64,000 nt of DNA, from positions 1-64,000 of the forward strand of contig NZ_CABHXX010000002.1 of the NCBI RefSeq assembly GCF_902170565.1. Direction: 5' to 3'. Positions 41,970-52,558 of this stretch are shown here, in pieces (the stretch's first letter is position 1; each line of letters opens with the position of its first letter). The position numbers and the translations under genes are program-made. This DNA comes from Yersinia thracica. GTDB lineage: Bacteria > Pseudomonadota > Gammaproteobacteria > Enterobacterales > Enterobacteriaceae. Under the pieces are notes generated by a model, which saw only the letters and a list, made by a program, of their open reading frames with translations, made no database searches and had not been told where the DNA came from.

Positions 41970-42386
41970 ATGAAATTCATAGGAAAATTATTTGTAATAG
42001 CGGCATTATTAGCAGGTTTTAATATCCAGCCTTTGGCTTATGCCGTTCCCAGTCCCTCGGAGGATAAAGCTCTCAAGCTATCCGAAAAAACCACGACCAA
42101 GGGTAATGTTGCACCCAAAATCCCCGTAAAAGCCGGGCATGATAAAATGATTGTAAGTGCTACAGTGGGTAATCCATCGGATAACGCACAAAACAAAATA
42201 AACATTAATAGCGCTGATGCGGAACAGTTGGCGCAGTCACTCAACGGGATAGGCAGGAAGAAAGCCGAAGCCATTGTGAACTATCGCGAGCAGTTCGGTT
42301 TTTTCACTGATGCAGAACAATTACTTGAAGTTCCGGGTATTGGCCCCTCTTTCTTAGAGAAAAATCGCGGTAAGCTGAGGATGTAG
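41970..42386 (+). CDS. ybaV: ComEA-like helix-hairpin-helix protein YbaV
   Basis: A 138-residue exported protein. The signal peptide is MKFIGKLFVIAALLAGFNIQPLAYA (cleavage about 25), followed by a low-complexity linker. The C-terminal ComEA-type helix-hairpin-helix pair (about 70-138) contains ININSADAEQLAQSLNGIGRKKAEAIVNYR and VPGIGPSFLEKN. Such domains bind DNA non-specifically in the periplasm. It stands between ppiD and fadM as in E. coli. Confidence 0.92.
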   Translation: MKFIGKLFVIAALLAGFNIQPLAYAVPSPSEDKALKLSEKTTTKGNVAPKIPVKAGHDKMIVSATVGNPSDNAQNKININSADAEQLAQSLNGIGRKKAEAIVNYREQFGFFTDAEQLLEVPGIGPSFLEKNRGKLRM

Positions 42387-42649
42387 ACGTCAGTTATAAA
42401 ATAGTCAGGCGGGTATTAGTGAGTATTTGTCTGGCTCTTTCATCACAAACAATACCCAGTATCCCATAATGTAAGGCGCAACTGTCCGGTAAAACTGTGA
42501 CGTTAATCTGAATTATTGTGATGTTAATCCTAATTATATAGTAAGCATGCTATGAAGTGATTTTCCTCTGCTAGTCTTTCTCTTGAGGTCATACCAGTTG
42601 TGGTTGTCACTTTATTATTACGATTAACTGTTTGGAGAAGCTCGTCGCC

Positions 42650-43057
42650 ATGCATACTCATATCAAAGTCAGGGGTTTCCATATTGATGTTTTTCAACAT
42701 GTTAATAATGCCCGCTACTTAGAGTTTCTCGAAGAAGCGCGTTGGGAATGGCTTGAAGGGGAGCCAGCCGCGCAATGGATGGCTGAAAATCAAATCGCTT
42801 TTATCGTAGTTAATATCAATATTAACTATCGTAAACCCGCAGTCTTGGGTGACCTATTGCGGATAGATAGCCAACTATTAAAGCTGAATGGGAAAAGTGG
42901 TGTGATGAAGCAAATTGTCACGCTGGAACCTGAGTTAATTCCGGTAGCTGATGCAGAATTGACTTTTGTCTGTATCGACCTGCATAGCCAAAAAGCATTA
43001 CCCATTGATGGGGAATTGCATGAAAAGCTTCAGGAGTTTGTCAATCGAGGGCGCTAA
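42650..43057 (+). CDS. fadM: Long-chain acyl-CoA thioesterase FadM (YbaW)
   Basis: Hotdog-fold thioesterase that hydrolyses long-chain acyl-CoAs. I chose the ATG at 42650 (MHTHIKVRGF), nine bases after GGAGAAG, giving 135 residues. The frame opens six codons earlier at a TTG that overlaps that site. The catalytic segment is FQHVNNARYLEFLEEARWEW (about 15-34), with the Asp/His region typical of the 4-hydroxybenzoyl-CoA thioesterase group. Confidence 0.93.
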   Translation: MHTHIKVRGFHIDVFQHVNNARYLEFLEEARWEWLEGEPAAQWMAENQIAFIVVNININYRKPAVLGDLLRIDSQLLKLNGKSGVMKQIVTLEPELIPVADAELTFVCIDLHSQKALPIDGELHEKLQEFVNRGR

Positions 43058-43081
43058 AAGGAAACCGTGATTAATCGAGAC

Positions 43082-43108
43082 CTACCTCGCTCTGATTGAG
43101 CGAGGTAG
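43082..43108. terminator. Hairpin between fadM and queC
   Basis: An 11-bp perfect stem (CTACCTCGCTC with GAGCGAGGTAG, loop TGATT) between converging genes. There is no T-run, so the terminator role is inferred from position. Confidence 0.5.
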
Positions 43109-43158
43109 TGAGCACAGGGCAGTGATTCGCGCTTAGGTGGTTACTCTGAGGTACAAGA

Positions 43159-43857
43159 TTAAACCAGCCCGGTTTTTTGTTTTAAGCTTAATAGAACTTT
43201 AGGTTTATTCGCCAGATAGAACTCTAGCCCTTTGGCGCGTAAGTGGCAGGCAGCACATTGACCGCAGCCATCACCCTGAATCCCATTGTAGCAAGTTAGG
43301 GTGTCATGACGGACACGATCGAGTTGCTGATAATAATCGGCTAATGCCCATGTCTCGGCTTTATCAAGCCACATCAGCGGGGTGATGAATACTATATCTC
43401 GGCCAATACCTAAATCTACTGCATGGTTAAGAGCTTTAACGAATTCATCCCGACAATCTGGGTAACCGGAAAAATCTGTTTCGCAGACACCAGTAATAAC
43501 CGCTTGGGCTTGTACCTGATAAGCATAAATGGCTGCCAAGGTCAGAAAAAGAATATTACGGCCAGGCACAAATGTGCTGGGAAGTGAATCTCCAGCCTCT
43601 TCATTGTGGATTGGGACGGGAATACTGTCTCGAGTCAGGCTGCTGACCGCTAGCTCATTGAGCATCGTTACATCCAACACTTTGTGTGCTTTAGCACCCA
43701 GTTTAATTGCCAAATCACGAGCCACATCGATTTCTGCACGGTGTCGCTGCCCGTAATCGAAAGTTATGCAGTGGACTTCATCATACTGCTGTAATGCTTG
43801 AATTAAGCAGGTTGTGGAATCTTGCCCACCACTAAAAACAACTACGGCACGTTTCAT
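43159..43857 (-). CDS. queC: 7-cyano-7-deazaguanine (preQ0) synthase
   Basis: ATP-dependent conversion of 7-carboxy-7-deazaguanine to preQ0 for queuosine, the pathway finished by Tgt (4021). The 232-residue protein has the PP-loop [10 protein letters not shown] at 8-17. Zinc ligands lie in a C-terminal cysteine cluster, [19 protein letters not shown] near 189-207. It starts a conserved pair with ybaE. Confidence 0.97.
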   Translation of the reverse strand: MKRAVVVFSGGQDSTTCLIQALQQYDEVHCITFDYGQRHRAEIDVARDLAIKLGAKAHKVLDVTMLNELAVSSLTRDSIPVPIHNEEAGDSLPSTFVPGRNILFLTLAAIYAYQVQAQAVITGVCETDFSGYPDCRDEFVKALNHAVDLGIGRDIVFITPLMWLDKAETWALADYYQQLDRVRHDTLTCYNGIQGDGCGQCAACHLRAKGLEFYLANKPKVLLSLKQKTGLV

Positions 43858-43970
43858 ACTGTTACCTCGTACGGCTGTGAGCTTTAACGCGCTAATCTCA
43901 CAGCAAAATTAAAAACTGGCAGTATGGTACTCAGATAGCGCCAGAAAAGGTAGCCGCCTGAGTTTGGTTA

Positions 43971-45674
43971 TCAGGTTGTTGTGGGGGGTAACCATGCCTG
44001 GCTGAAGTCGAACCATCCGTAAGCTGTTAATGTTACACCATTAATTCGTGGTGGGGCATTGACCTGATATTGATAGTTGAACAGCGGCAGAATCAGCCCG
44101 GACAACATCAGGTTATTATAGTGTTCCCGTAATTGGCGGAAACGTTCTGGAGCCAGTTCGATTTGCTGGATGTGGGCCAATGTATTTTGCTGCTGTTCCC
44201 GTTGCAGTGGTGAGAGTATGCCACGCCACAGTGGATCAAGCCGGAGCCAGCTTTCCATTGCGGCTTCAGGTGATTCACCGACTAAATGGTCTGCTAATAA
44301 TAAATCAGCATTTTCAATTTGGCGGGCATCTTTCCACTGTTTATCGTCGCTAGCACGGATTTCTAATGTACAACCTTGTGCTGCCAATACTGTTTTTAGT
44401 TGTTCGGCGACGCTTTTTAGCTCCATTGGCGGTTGATATATCAGTATCAGGTGAGCTGGCAGCGGTGAGTCTTCATCAGCCTTAAACTGCGGGATGGGCC
44501 AACCCGGCAGCATTTCATTGCTTGGCGTTATGACTCCTCGTCGGATTGATAGCTCCTCCAATATGCCGGAGGTTTGCACTAACATCAGCAATTTGGCTAT
44601 TTGCTGCGAAGTCATATCACTGCGGTGCTGATTAATTGCCAGATAACAAAATCCCAGGCTCATACTGCGCTGGACGGGGCGTGCTAAAGGGAAGTCCTCT
44701 TCCTGGCCGATAGTAATACGCACCGGATGTTGGCAACTGCCGTCTGCTGAGTGCTCCATCAGGTTCGGGGTTATCCAATACTCGATAATCTCCAGATAAG
44801 GGTGCTGCAAATGGTAGAATTCATGTTGTTCCAGCCGCACCAGATGCTGCTCGAAAGTCGCCAACTTAAAAGGACCAGCGCCCAGCAGGGGGTGGTCTGG
44901 ATGAAATAAACGGCAGGGTAAATCAGCTAGTCGATGAGCTAACCAGTAATCCGGCTGATAAAGGGTAAATTGCAAGCATAAAGCGTGAGGTAGGGTGATG
45001 GTCAAAATATTGGCGAAACTGGGTTGGCTGCGAGCATTTCCCCGCAGTAACATCAGTGTCTGCAATAATTGCTGGCCGTGAAGACGCTCCCCATTATGCC
45101 AACGTAACTGGCTGCGCAAAAAGAACCGCCAGGTTAAACCATCATCACTGACTTGCCAGTGGTGGGCCAGATCCGGTTTGGGCTGAGGGTCACCGGTGTT
45201 AAAACGGGTCAGGCCCGCGTGTAAGGTATAAATCAGGTGTTGTTCGGCCCGCCCAGTGGCGGTGAGTGGATTTAAGGGTTCAAGTGTCCGGTAATAAGGA
45301 ATACGCAATATGGGGCTGTCTGCTTGCCACTGCCCGCCCATATGAGGATTCAGCAAGGCTTGTAGGCGGTCGGGTGCCAGTTGAGCCAATTCGAGCGCAG
45401 CCTGGCTATCACCTTGTTCGAGAAACACCTGTAGATAGGTCGCCCGAAGTGTATCGGGGCTTTTCAAACATTGCAGTTGTGCCCGTTTTCCCCGGCCAAC
45501 CTGTGAATGCCAGCTGAGCCAGTCATTCGCCTGTAGCTGCTGTATTAAGGTGCGAGCATGACGTTCGCTGCAAAATAGCAGGCCAGCGACCTCACCTACG
45601 GTAGTCGCGGCTAAGTTGTCTCCGAACTTTTGGTATAGGCGCTGATATTGGGTGAGTCGGTGAATAATGCGCAT
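43971..45674 (-). CDS. ybaE: SgrR-family regulator YbaE
   Basis: A 567-residue protein with an N-terminal winged-helix DNA-binding region (about 1-90) and a C-terminal periplasmic-binding-protein-like domain of the SBP_bac_5 type (about 130-540). This is the architecture of SgrR. It matches E. coli YbaE in sequence style, length (566) and neighbours (queC, cof). I chose the ATG at 45674 (MRIIHRLTQYQRLYQ), the family start. Thirteen more codons are open upstream. Ligand and targets are unknown. Confidence 0.9.
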   Translation of the reverse strand: MRIIHRLTQYQRLYQKFGDNLAATTVGEVAGLLFCSERHARTLIQQLQANDWLSWHSQVGRGKRAQLQCLKSPDTLRATYLQVFLEQGDSQAALELAQLAPDRLQALLNPHMGGQWQADSPILRIPYYRTLEPLNPLTATGRAEQHLIYTLHAGLTRFNTGDPQPKPDLAHHWQVSDDGLTWRFFLRSQLRWHNGERLHGQQLLQTLMLLRGNARSQPSFANILTITLPHALCLQFTLYQPDYWLAHRLADLPCRLFHPDHPLLGAGPFKLATFEQHLVRLEQHEFYHLQHPYLEIIEYWITPNLMEHSADGSCQHPVRITIGQEEDFPLARPVQRSMSLGFCYLAINQHRSDMTSQQIAKLLMLVQTSGILEELSIRRGVITPSNEMLPGWPIPQFKADEDSPLPAHLILIYQPPMELKSVAEQLKTVLAAQGCTLEIRASDDKQWKDARQIENADLLLADHLVGESPEAAMESWLRLDPLWRGILSPLQREQQQNTLAHIQQIELAPERFRQLREHYNNLMLSGLILPLFNYQYQVNAPPRINGVTLTAYGWFDFSQAWLPPTTT

Positions 45675-45721
45675 AATTAAGAACCTACCCATTAGAACTA
45701 TTTTATTTGTCATTTTGAACT

Positions 45722-45790
45722 TGGGTAGTGCTCAGAATCCTCACGTACTAGGTGTACACTCCGTTTCTTCCGCGCTATCCATGTTCAAAC
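45722..45790. repeat. Palindromic intergenic repeat, copy 2
   Basis: The core at 45738-45763 (CCTCACGTACTAGGTGTAC then ACTCCG) differs at two positions from copy 1 at 19354-19379. It lies between the divergent ybaE and cof genes. Confidence 0.7.
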
Positions 45791-45925
45791 TGTCTGCAAC
45801 AATGACGCCTACTGGGATAGGCTCTAAATCCGGAATAGTTTAAATTATTTGTTCACTATTAGTTCCGTAAATACTACGTCATAATTTTATCTATATCACC
45901 AGTTTCACTCTTTATGAGGTTTTAA

Positions 45926-46747
45926 ATGTATCGTTTAGCCGCTTTTGATATGGATGGAACCTTGCTAATGCGCGACCATAAGATTGGCGGTGCGACATTG
46001 AATGCGTTACACCAGTTAGTGGAAAACGGGGTGATCCTGACATTTGCTACTGGTCGGCATTACCTTGATATGAAAGGCATTCTGTCTCATTCAGATATTA
46101 ACGGTTATTTAATTACTGGCAATGGCACTCGAGTGTGTGACATGGATGGAGTGCATTTAGATGGTATGGATTTACCGGCAGAACTGGTGGAGTTTGTGCT
46201 GCGTACCCCATGGCAGACAAATGCCAGTGTTCATATCTTCCGCGATGATGGTTGGTTCACTGATTACAATGATCCAGCATTACTGGCGGCCCATCAAACC
46301 AGTAGTTTTCAGTTCCAACTCACTGCGCTGGATGCATTACCGATGACCGGTAATCACAAAATTTGCTTTATTGCGCCACATCAAGAACTAGCTGAACTTA
46401 AGATTCAGCTTGAGCAGCAAATGGGTGACAAAGCCGATTTCTGTTTCTCGGCCGAGGAGTGCCTCGAAATGTTGCCTCGTGGTTGTAATAAAGGGGCGGC
46501 TTTAGAGCGATTAAGCCACCATCTTGATTTAACCTTGGCTGATTGCATGGCGTTTGGCGATGCGATGAATGATAAAGAAATGTTGTCGCGAGTCGGTCGT
46601 GGGCTAGTGATGGGAAATGCGTTACCGCAATTGAAGCAAGAGTTACCTCAGTTACAGGTTATTGGTCGCTGCGAGGAACAAGGCGTAGCGCACTATTTGC
46701 AACATTGGCTAAGTTCACCACACCTCACCTATTCCCCCGAATTCTGA
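45926..46747 (+). CDS. cof: HAD-family HMP-PP phosphatase Cof
   Basis: A 273-residue Cof-type HAD phosphatase. E. coli Cof hydrolyses hydroxymethylpyrimidine pyrophosphate, a thiamine intermediate, and other small phosphates. Motif I is DMDGTLL with Asp8 and Asp10, motif II is TFATGR near 41, and motif IV is [12 protein letters not shown] near 212. A type-C2 cap is inserted between. It is followed by a strong terminator. Confidence 0.94.
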   Translation: MYRLAAFDMDGTLLMRDHKIGGATLNALHQLVENGVILTFATGRHYLDMKGILSHSDINGYLITGNGTRVCDMDGVHLDGMDLPAELVEFVLRTPWQTNASVHIFRDDGWFTDYNDPALLAAHQTSSFQFQLTALDALPMTGNHKICFIAPHQELAELKIQLEQQMGDKADFCFSAEECLEMLPRGCNKGAALERLSHHLDLTLADCMAFGDAMNDKEMLSRVGRGLVMGNALPQLKQELPQLQVIGRCEEQGVAHYLQHWLSSPHLTYSPEF

Positions 46748-46800
46748 GGTTATATGCCCTTGGTTCTTCCAACTGAACATTGGGTGTAGCTATTAGCCAG

Positions 46801-46823
46801 CCGGATAACCATCCGGTTTTTTT
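46801..46823 (+). terminator. Rho-independent terminator after cof
   Basis: CCGGAT-AACC-ATCCGG (46801-46816) followed by seven T. Confidence 0.9.
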
Positions 46824-46829
46824 CTTCCT

Positions 46830-46855
46830 AAAAGGGCCTCTATTAAGGCCCTTTT
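46830..46855 (-). terminator. Terminator after the PLP enzyme gene
   Basis: AAAAGGGCCT (46830-46839) pairs with AGGCCCTTTT (46846-46855). On the minus strand it follows the stop at 46865 and ends in TTTT. Confidence 0.8.
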
Positions 46856-46864
46856 ATCAATGAG

Positions 46865-47905
46865 TTACAGGTTTTTTAATTCATTGCGATAGGCTGTCAA
46901 ATCGCCGATATTGTTGCTGACCCACAGAGGATCGTAATAAGTATCGAGATAACGCTCGCCGCTGTCACACAGTAACGTCACGATAGCACCAGTTTGACCT
47001 TGCTCACGCATCTGTTTAGCTAATTGTAATGCTCCCCAAACGTTAGTGCCGGTGGAGGCACCCACTTTGCGGCCCAATATCCCCTCCAGCCAATGGATGG
47101 TGGCAACACTGGCGGCATCAGGAACCCGTAACATGCTGTCGATCACTTCTGGAATGAATGAAGGCTCAGCACGTGGCCGCCCAATCCCCTCAATCCGGCT
47201 ACCACAACTGCCTGTGACTGTACGGTCACGGTGACAGAAACAATCATAAAAAACTGAGTTTTCCGGATCGACCACCATCAGTTGGGTGTCATGCCCTTGA
47301 TAGCGAATGTAGCGTCCCAAAGTGGCGGAGGTGCCGCCAGTGCCGGCGCTCATGACAATATAGTTAGGAATTGGGTAGGGTTCGCGGGCCATTTGGCGGA
47401 AGATACTATCGGCAATGTTATTATTCCCGCGCCAATCAGTTGCCCGCTCAGCATAAGTGAATTGGTCCATATAATGGCCGTTAAGCTCACGAGCCAATTG
47501 CTCGGATGCAGCATAAATTTGCCCAGCATGGTCGACAAAATGGCAGCGCCCACCATAGAAAGTGATTTGCTCCACTTTACGTCGAGCAGTACAACTTGGC
47601 ATTACTGCAATAAATGGCAAACCAATCAGGCGGGCAAAATAAGCCTCTGACACCGCCGTGCTCCCCGATGAGGCTTCTATTATTGTGGTGTCTTCTTTGA
47701 TCCAGCCATTACATAAACCATAGAGAAACAAAGAGCGAGCCAAACGGTGCTTTAAGCTACCGGTCGGATGTGTACTTTCGTCTTTTAAATAGAGATAAAT
47801 GCCGGGAAATGCGGGCAGATTCAAGCGGATCAGATGGGTATCAGCGGAGCGTTGAAAATCGGCTTCTATTTCACTGATAGCATTTTTTACCCAAGTGTTG
47901 GTCAT
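46865..47905 (-). CDS. PLP-dependent cysteine desulfhydrase-like enzyme
   Basis: A 346-residue fold-type II PLP enzyme of the cysteine synthase superfamily. The PLP lysine is Lys52 in [11 protein letters not shown], the substrate/phosphate loop is [12 protein letters not shown] near 78, and a glycine loop [10 protein letters not shown] near 185 would bind the PLP phosphate. It is not a typical CysK/CysM in length or motif. It lies divergent to decR, an Lrp-type regulator of cysteine breakdown. A cysteine desulfhydrase in Pantoea (CcdA, as I recall) has the same gene arrangement. The likely role is degradation of excess cysteine to pyruvate, ammonia and sulfide. Inference from family and context. 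Confidence 0.8.
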   Translation of the reverse strand: MTNTWVKNAISEIEADFQRSADTHLIRLNLPAFPGIYLYLKDESTHPTGSLKHRLARSLFLYGLCNGWIKEDTTIIEASSGSTAVSEAYFARLIGLPFIAVMPSCTARRKVEQITFYGGRCHFVDHAGQIYAASEQLARELNGHYMDQFTYAERATDWRGNNNIADSIFRQMAREPYPIPNYIVMSAGTGGTSATLGRYIRYQGHDTQLMVVDPENSVFYDCFCHRDRTVTGSCGSRIEGIGRPRAEPSFIPEVIDSMLRVPDAASVATIHWLEGILGRKVGASTGTNVWGALQLAKQMREQGQTGAIVTLLCDSGERYLDTYYDPLWVSNNIGDLTAYRNELKNL

Positions 47906-48030
47906 TTTATGGCCTGCGATGTAGGTAGTAAACTAATGATGACTAGATTAACGGTTATCAAAGAAAAAAACGTTGCCATTTTTACTTCTTTATCGCCAAA
48001 TAGTAGAAATTTATTCTATGGTTATTCGCT

Positions 48031-48492
48031 ATGTTAGATAAAACTGACCGTAAGCTCCTGTGTATGTTGCAAGAAGATTGCACGCAATCACTGCAAGTGC
48101 TGGCCGAAGCTGTCAATTTGACCTCTACACCTTGCTGGAAACGTTTGAAGCGCCTTGAGGATGATGGGTTTATCCGCGGGCGAGTGGCATTGCTAGATAG
48201 CGAAAAGTTAGGATTAGGACTCACGGCATTTGTGCTGATCAAAACACAGCAGCATAATAGTGATTGGTATCAGGAGTTCGTCGAGTTCGCCAAGCAAATG
48301 CCAGAGGTGCTGGCGTTTTATCGAATGGCGGGGGAGTACGACTATTTGATGCAGGTTGAAGTCGCTGATATGAAGAGTTATGACAACTTTTACAAACGCA
48401 TGGTGAACGGTGTGCCGGGGTTGATTGATGTAACATCCAGCTTTGCAATGGAAAAAATTAAATACACCACTGCGTTGCCTGTACCCGAGTGA
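48031..48492 (+). CDS. decR: Lrp/AsnC-family regulator DecR (YbaO)
   Basis: A 153-residue regulator with an N-terminal helix-turn-helix (about 1-60; [25 protein letters not shown]) and a C-terminal RAM ligand-binding domain (about 68-145). It matches E. coli YbaO/DecR, which activates cysteine detoxification genes. It is divergent from the PLP enzyme gene over 125 bases, so it probably controls that gene from this shared region. Confidence 0.93.
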   Translation: MLDKTDRKLLCMLQEDCTQSLQVLAEAVNLTSTPCWKRLKRLEDDGFIRGRVALLDSEKLGLGLTAFVLIKTQQHNSDWYQEFVEFAKQMPEVLAFYRMAGEYDYLMQVEVADMKSYDNFYKRMVNGVPGLIDVTSSFAMEKIKYTTALPVPE

Positions 48493-48640
48493 TTCCTGTC
48501 ATTTTTCAAACTGCGGAGTGTGAGTTGCTTGGCATCTATTGGGTATAAAAAATCATTTTAACGATGGTATTCTACTGCCCTGTCGCATTGAGCGAGCAAA
48601 TACCGATGTTATTCGGTGTCAGACCATGGAATAAAACTGC

Positions 48641-50407
48641 GTGAGATTGTTTGCACAATTAGGCTGGTATTTCCGCCGTGAGTGGCGCCGCTATGTGGGA
48701 GCGGTGCTGTTGCTGATCATTATTGCTATCTTGCAATTATTACCACCTAAGTTAGTGGGGGTAATTGTTGATGGCATCAGCACAAAACAGATGTCGACCA
48801 ATATGTTATTGGTATGGGTTGGCGTGATGCTAGTGACGGCTATCGTGGTCTATCTGCTGCGTTATGTTTGGCGCGTTTTACTTTTTGGTGCTTCCTATCA
48901 ATTGGCTGTGGAATTACGCGGCAATTTTTATCGCCAACTTAGCCGCCAAGCCCCAGGTTTTTATTTACGTCACCGCACCGGTGATTTAATGGCGCGCGCC
49001 ACAAATGATGTCGACCGCGTGGTCTTTGCCGCTGGTGAGGGGGTATTAACACTGGTGGATTCGCTGGTGATGGGGTGTGCCGTATTGATTGTCATGAGCA
49101 CCCAAATCAGCTGGCAATTAACTTTGCTGTCATTGCTCCCCATGCCGGTTATGGCGGTGGTCATCAAATATTACGGCGACCAATTGCATCAGCGTTTCAA
49201 ATCAGCTCAGGGGGCATTTTCTGCTCTTAATAATCAAGCGCAGGAAAGCCTTACCAGCATTCGCATGATTAAAGCTTTTGGTCTGGAAGAGAACCAATCG
49301 CAACAATTTGCGCGGGTTGCCGAAGAGGCGGGTGCTAAAAATATGTATGTCGCCCGCATTGATGCCCGCTTCGATCCGACAATTTATATTGCTATCGGTA
49401 TCGCAAATTTATTGGCTATTGGCGGTGGTAGCTGGATGGTGGTTAACCACAGTATCACCTTGGGGCAGTTGACTAGCTTTGTTATGTACTTAGGTTTAAT
49501 GATTTGGCCGATGTTGGCGCTGGCGTGGATGTTCAATATTGTTGAGCGCGGCAGTGCTGCTTATAGCCGTATTCGTAGTTTGCTGGAAGAAGCGCCTGTG
49601 GTGAAAGATGGTGATATCGAACTATCGAGCGAGCGCGGCACTTTGGCGGTGAATATTCGTCATTTCTATTATCCAGAAGCCAAACAGCCCGCTCTGCATG
49701 ATGTGTCACTGAAACTAGCTCCAGGGCAGATGTTGGGGTTATGTGGGCCAACGGGGTCTGGCAAAAGTACCTTACTGGCGCTTATTCAGCGGCAATTTGA
49801 TATTGATGACGGCGCGATTTGCTATCAAGGGCATCCGCTGTCTGATATCCGCTTGCATGACTGGCGTGGGCGCTTATCCGTGGTCAGCCAGACGCCATTT
49901 TTATTCTCCGATACCGTCGCGGGCAACATTGCACTGGGTAAACCTGATGCGACCCAAGATCAAATCGAACGGGCTGCCCGCTTAGCCAGTGTGCATGAAG
50001 ATATTTTACGTCTTCCTCAGGGGTATGACACGGAAGTGGGCGAGCGCGGTGTGATGCTGTCCGGTGGACAAAAACAGCGGATTTCCATCGCCCGAGCGCT
50101 GCTGTTGGAGACTGAAATTCTGATCCTCGATGACGCGCTCTCTGCGGTTGATGGTCAGACCGAACATGAAATCTTAAAGAATCTGCGCGAGTGGGGCGAG
50201 CATCGCACCGTGATTATCAGCGCACACCGCCTTTCAGCCCTAACTGAAGCCAGCGAAATTCTGGTGATGCAGCACGGCGGGGTGATGCAACGCGGTACTC
50301 ATAATATTTTGGTGAATCAGTCTGGGTGGTATCGGGAAATGTACCGCTATCAACAATTGGAGGCAGCATTGGATGACGGTGAGTCGGAGGTCAAAACCGA
50401 TGAGTAA
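48641..50407 (+). CDS. mdlA: ABC transporter half-subunit MdlA
   Basis: A 588-residue half transporter: six membrane helices (about 1-310) with the exporter-type fold, then an ATPase with Walker A GPTGSGKS near 369, signature LSGGQKQR near 475 and Walker [10 protein letters not shown] near 493. Note Asp rather than Glu after the Walker B Asp, suggesting a degenerate catalytic site, as in heterodimeric exporters. Start is GTG ([11 protein letters not shown]). It overlaps mdlB by 8 bases. Substrate unknown. Confidence 0.95.
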   Translation: MRLFAQLGWYFRREWRRYVGAVLLLIIIAILQLLPPKLVGVIVDGISTKQMSTNMLLVWVGVMLVTAIVVYLLRYVWRVLLFGASYQLAVELRGNFYRQLSRQAPGFYLRHRTGDLMARATNDVDRVVFAAGEGVLTLVDSLVMGCAVLIVMSTQISWQLTLLSLLPMPVMAVVIKYYGDQLHQRFKSAQGAFSALNNQAQESLTSIRMIKAFGLEENQSQQFARVAEEAGAKNMYVARIDARFDPTIYIAIGIANLLAIGGGSWMVVNHSITLGQLTSFVMYLGLMIWPMLALAWMFNIVERGSAAYSRIRSLLEEAPVVKDGDIELSSERGTLAVNIRHFYYPEAKQPALHDVSLKLAPGQMLGLCGPTGSGKSTLLALIQRQFDIDDGAICYQGHPLSDIRLHDWRGRLSVVSQTPFLFSDTVAGNIALGKPDATQDQIERAARLASVHEDILRLPQGYDTEVGERGVMLSGGQKQRISIARALLLETEILILDDALSAVDGQTEHEILKNLREWGEHRTVIISAHRLSALTEASEILVMQHGGVMQRGTHNILVNQSGWYREMYRYQQLEAALDDGESEVKTDE

Positions 50408-52178
50408 AGTTAAGCAACTTTGGCCGACACTAAAACGCCTGCTTTCCTATGGTTCCCCTTATCGCAAGCCATTAGGGCTGGCAGTTCTGATGCTGTGGAT
50501 TGCCGCGGCTGCTGAGGTCAGTGGCCCACTGTTGATCAGTTATTTCATTGACCACGTGGTGGCGAAAGGCACTTTACCGCTGGGGTTGGTCAGTGGGCTG
50601 GCTTTGGCTTATTTGCTGCTGCAATTACTGGCAGCCACATTGCACTATTTTCAAGCATTATTGTTTAATCGCACGGCAGTCGGTGTGGTTCAACGGCTCA
50701 GGATTGAAGTGATGGATGCGGCTTTGCGCCAGCCTCTCAGTGCTTTTGATACTCAACCTGTTGGGCAATTGATTTCCCGCGTAACTAACGACACCGAAGT
50801 CATAAAAGATTTGTATGTGATGGTGGTGTCGACAGTATTAAAAAGTGCGGCATTAATTGGCGCGATGCTGGTGGCAATGTTTAGCCTGGATTGGCGCATG
50901 GCGCTGATTTCGATTTGTATTTTTCCCGCAGTGCTGGTGGTTATGGCGATTTATCAACGCTATAGCACACCGGTGGTCCGCCGGGTTCGCGCCTATTTAG
51001 CGGATATTAATGACGGTTTTAATGAAGTCATTAACGGAATGGGCGTTATCCAGCAGTTTCGCCAGCAAGTACGTTTTGGTGAGCGCATGGCGTCTACCAA
51101 TCTCGCTCATTATAAGGCGCGGATGCAAACGTTGCGTCTGGAAGGCTTTTTATTGCGCCCATTGCTGAGCCTATTTTCAGCCATGGTGCTGTGTGGTTTA
51201 TTGCTGCTTTTCGGCTTCAGTCCAGAGGGGTCTGTGGGGGTTGGGGTGCTGTATGCGTTTATCAACTACCTTGGTCGTCTCAATGAACCATTGATTGAAT
51301 TGACATCACAGCAGTCAGTCATGCAGCAAGCCGTGGTTGCAGGGGAGCGTATTTTCGAGCTGATGGATAGCGCCCAGCAAGGTTATGGTACGGATGACCG
51401 CCCACTGACGAGCGGCCGTATTCAGGTTAATAATGTCAGCTTTGCTTATCGCCACGATAAAATGGTGCTGCAAAATATTACCCTGGATGTACCTTCGCAT
51501 GGGTTTGTCGCACTGGTTGGGCATACTGGCAGTGGCAAGAGTACCCTGGCAAATCTGTTGATGGGGTATTATCCCGTGCAGCAAGGTGAGATTTTGCTTG
51601 ATGGGCGGCCTCTCTACCAATTATCACATCAAACATTGCGCCAGGGCGTGGCTATGGTGCAACAAGACCCGGTGGTATTAGCCGATTCATTTTTTGCCAA
51701 TGTGACATTAGGCCGTGATATTAGTGAGCAGCAAGTGTGGGATGCGCTGGAAACTGTGCAATTGGCTCCGCTGGTCCGTGCATTGCCAGATGGGTTGCAC
51801 AGTTTGCTTGGAGAGCAGGGCAACACTTTGTCAGTCGGGCAAAAGCAGCTCTTGGCGATGGCGCGAGTATTGGTGCAGGCACCGCAGATTCTTATTTTGG
51901 ATGAAGCGACTGCTAATATTGATTCTGGCACAGAGCAAGCCATTCAGCGCGCTTTGCAATTGATCCGCAAAAACACCACCCTGGTGGTGATAGCTCACCG
52001 CCTGTCGACCATTGTCGAGGCGGATACTATTTTGGTATTGCACCGTGGTGTAGCCGTTGAGCAGGGTAAGCATCAAGAGTTGCTGGCGGCACATGGGCGC
52101 TATTATCAAATGTATCAATTGCAATTAGTCAGTGAGGATTTGGCGGCCATTGACCAAATCGAAACTGCGGTAAGTTAA
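50400..52178 (+). CDS. mdlB: ABC transporter half-subunit MdlB
   Basis: A 592-residue partner of MdlA with six membrane helices and an ATPase domain: Walker A GHTGSGKS near 376, signature LSVGQKQL near 479 (degenerate from LSGGQ), Walker [10 protein letters not shown] near 498 with the catalytic Glu intact. In a heterodimer the two subunits would form one full and one degenerate ATP site. I chose the ATG at 50400 (MSKVKQLW), which overlaps the mdlA end and has GGAGG nine bases upstream. The frame opens at 50373 but that is inside mdlA. Confidence 0.95.
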   Translation: MSKVKQLWPTLKRLLSYGSPYRKPLGLAVLMLWIAAAAEVSGPLLISYFIDHVVAKGTLPLGLVSGLALAYLLLQLLAATLHYFQALLFNRTAVGVVQRLRIEVMDAALRQPLSAFDTQPVGQLISRVTNDTEVIKDLYVMVVSTVLKSAALIGAMLVAMFSLDWRMALISICIFPAVLVVMAIYQRYSTPVVRRVRAYLADINDGFNEVINGMGVIQQFRQQVRFGERMASTNLAHYKARMQTLRLEGFLLRPLLSLFSAMVLCGLLLLFGFSPEGSVGVGVLYAFINYLGRLNEPLIELTSQQSVMQQAVVAGERIFELMDSAQQGYGTDDRPLTSGRIQVNNVSFAYRHDKMVLQNITLDVPSHGFVALVGHTGSGKSTLANLLMGYYPVQQGEILLDGRPLYQLSHQTLRQGVAMVQQDPVVLADSFFANVTLGRDISEQQVWDALETVQLAPLVRALPDGLHSLLGEQGNTLSVGQKQLLAMARVLVQAPQILILDEATANIDSGTEQAIQRALQLIRKNTTLVVIAHRLSTIVEADTILVLHRGVAVEQGKHQELLAAHGRYYQMYQLQLVSEDLAAIDQIETAVS

Positions 52179-52183
52179 AGAAT

Positions 52184-52220
52184 AAGCTGCGGGGGCGATG
52201 TCCTCGCAGCTTACCGCTAT
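52184..52220 (+). terminator. Hairpin after mdlB
   Basis: AAGCTGCG (52184-52191) pairs with CGCAGCTT (52205-52212), six bases past the mdlB stop. The T-content after it is moderate. Confidence 0.55.
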
Positions 52221-52348
52221 TTTCCATTTCATTTCTGTTATTTTCTTTCAGCCAATAGCCCCGCGAATACCTATCAAGAAGCATTGCCGCACCATAATCA
52301 GGCAACGCAATCACACGAAGATATCCTGGTGCACTTTTGTGACGCGCA

Positions 52349-52367
52349 TCGCACTAATTTGGTGCGT
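52349..52367 (+). promoter_or_regulatory. NtrC-like enhancer site upstream of glnK
   Basis: GCACTAATTTGGTGC (52351-52365) is a near-palindrome that matches the NtrC consensus GCACYA-N-TGGTGC. It lies about 110 bases upstream of the sigma-54 promoter, the usual enhancer distance. A second partial match (TGGTGCA near 52327) is weaker. Confidence 0.75.
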
Positions 52368-52471
52368 AAAAACTGTTCAATCCTCTCAATCTAGTGACAC
52401 CGCTGCCGTGCTGTACATCTCAACCCCCATTAACTCACCCTTTTTACATTAAATTCTCGTCAACATTATTT

Positions 52472-52489
52472 ATGGCATAGCCTTTGCTT
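52472..52489 (+). promoter_or_regulatory. glnK: Sigma-54 promoter of glnK-amtB
   Basis: TGGCAT (52473-52478) followed by TTGCTT (52484-52489), with exactly ten bases between the invariant GG and GC. This matches the sigma-54 -24/-12 consensus. With the upstream NtrC-like site it predicts induction under nitrogen limitation. Confidence 0.88.
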
Positions 52490-52558
52490 TACTTGTTCTG
52501 AGAAAGATAAATGTTTCGTGGCCGACATAAATTCGACTTAATTCGAGAAGGGGCAAAT

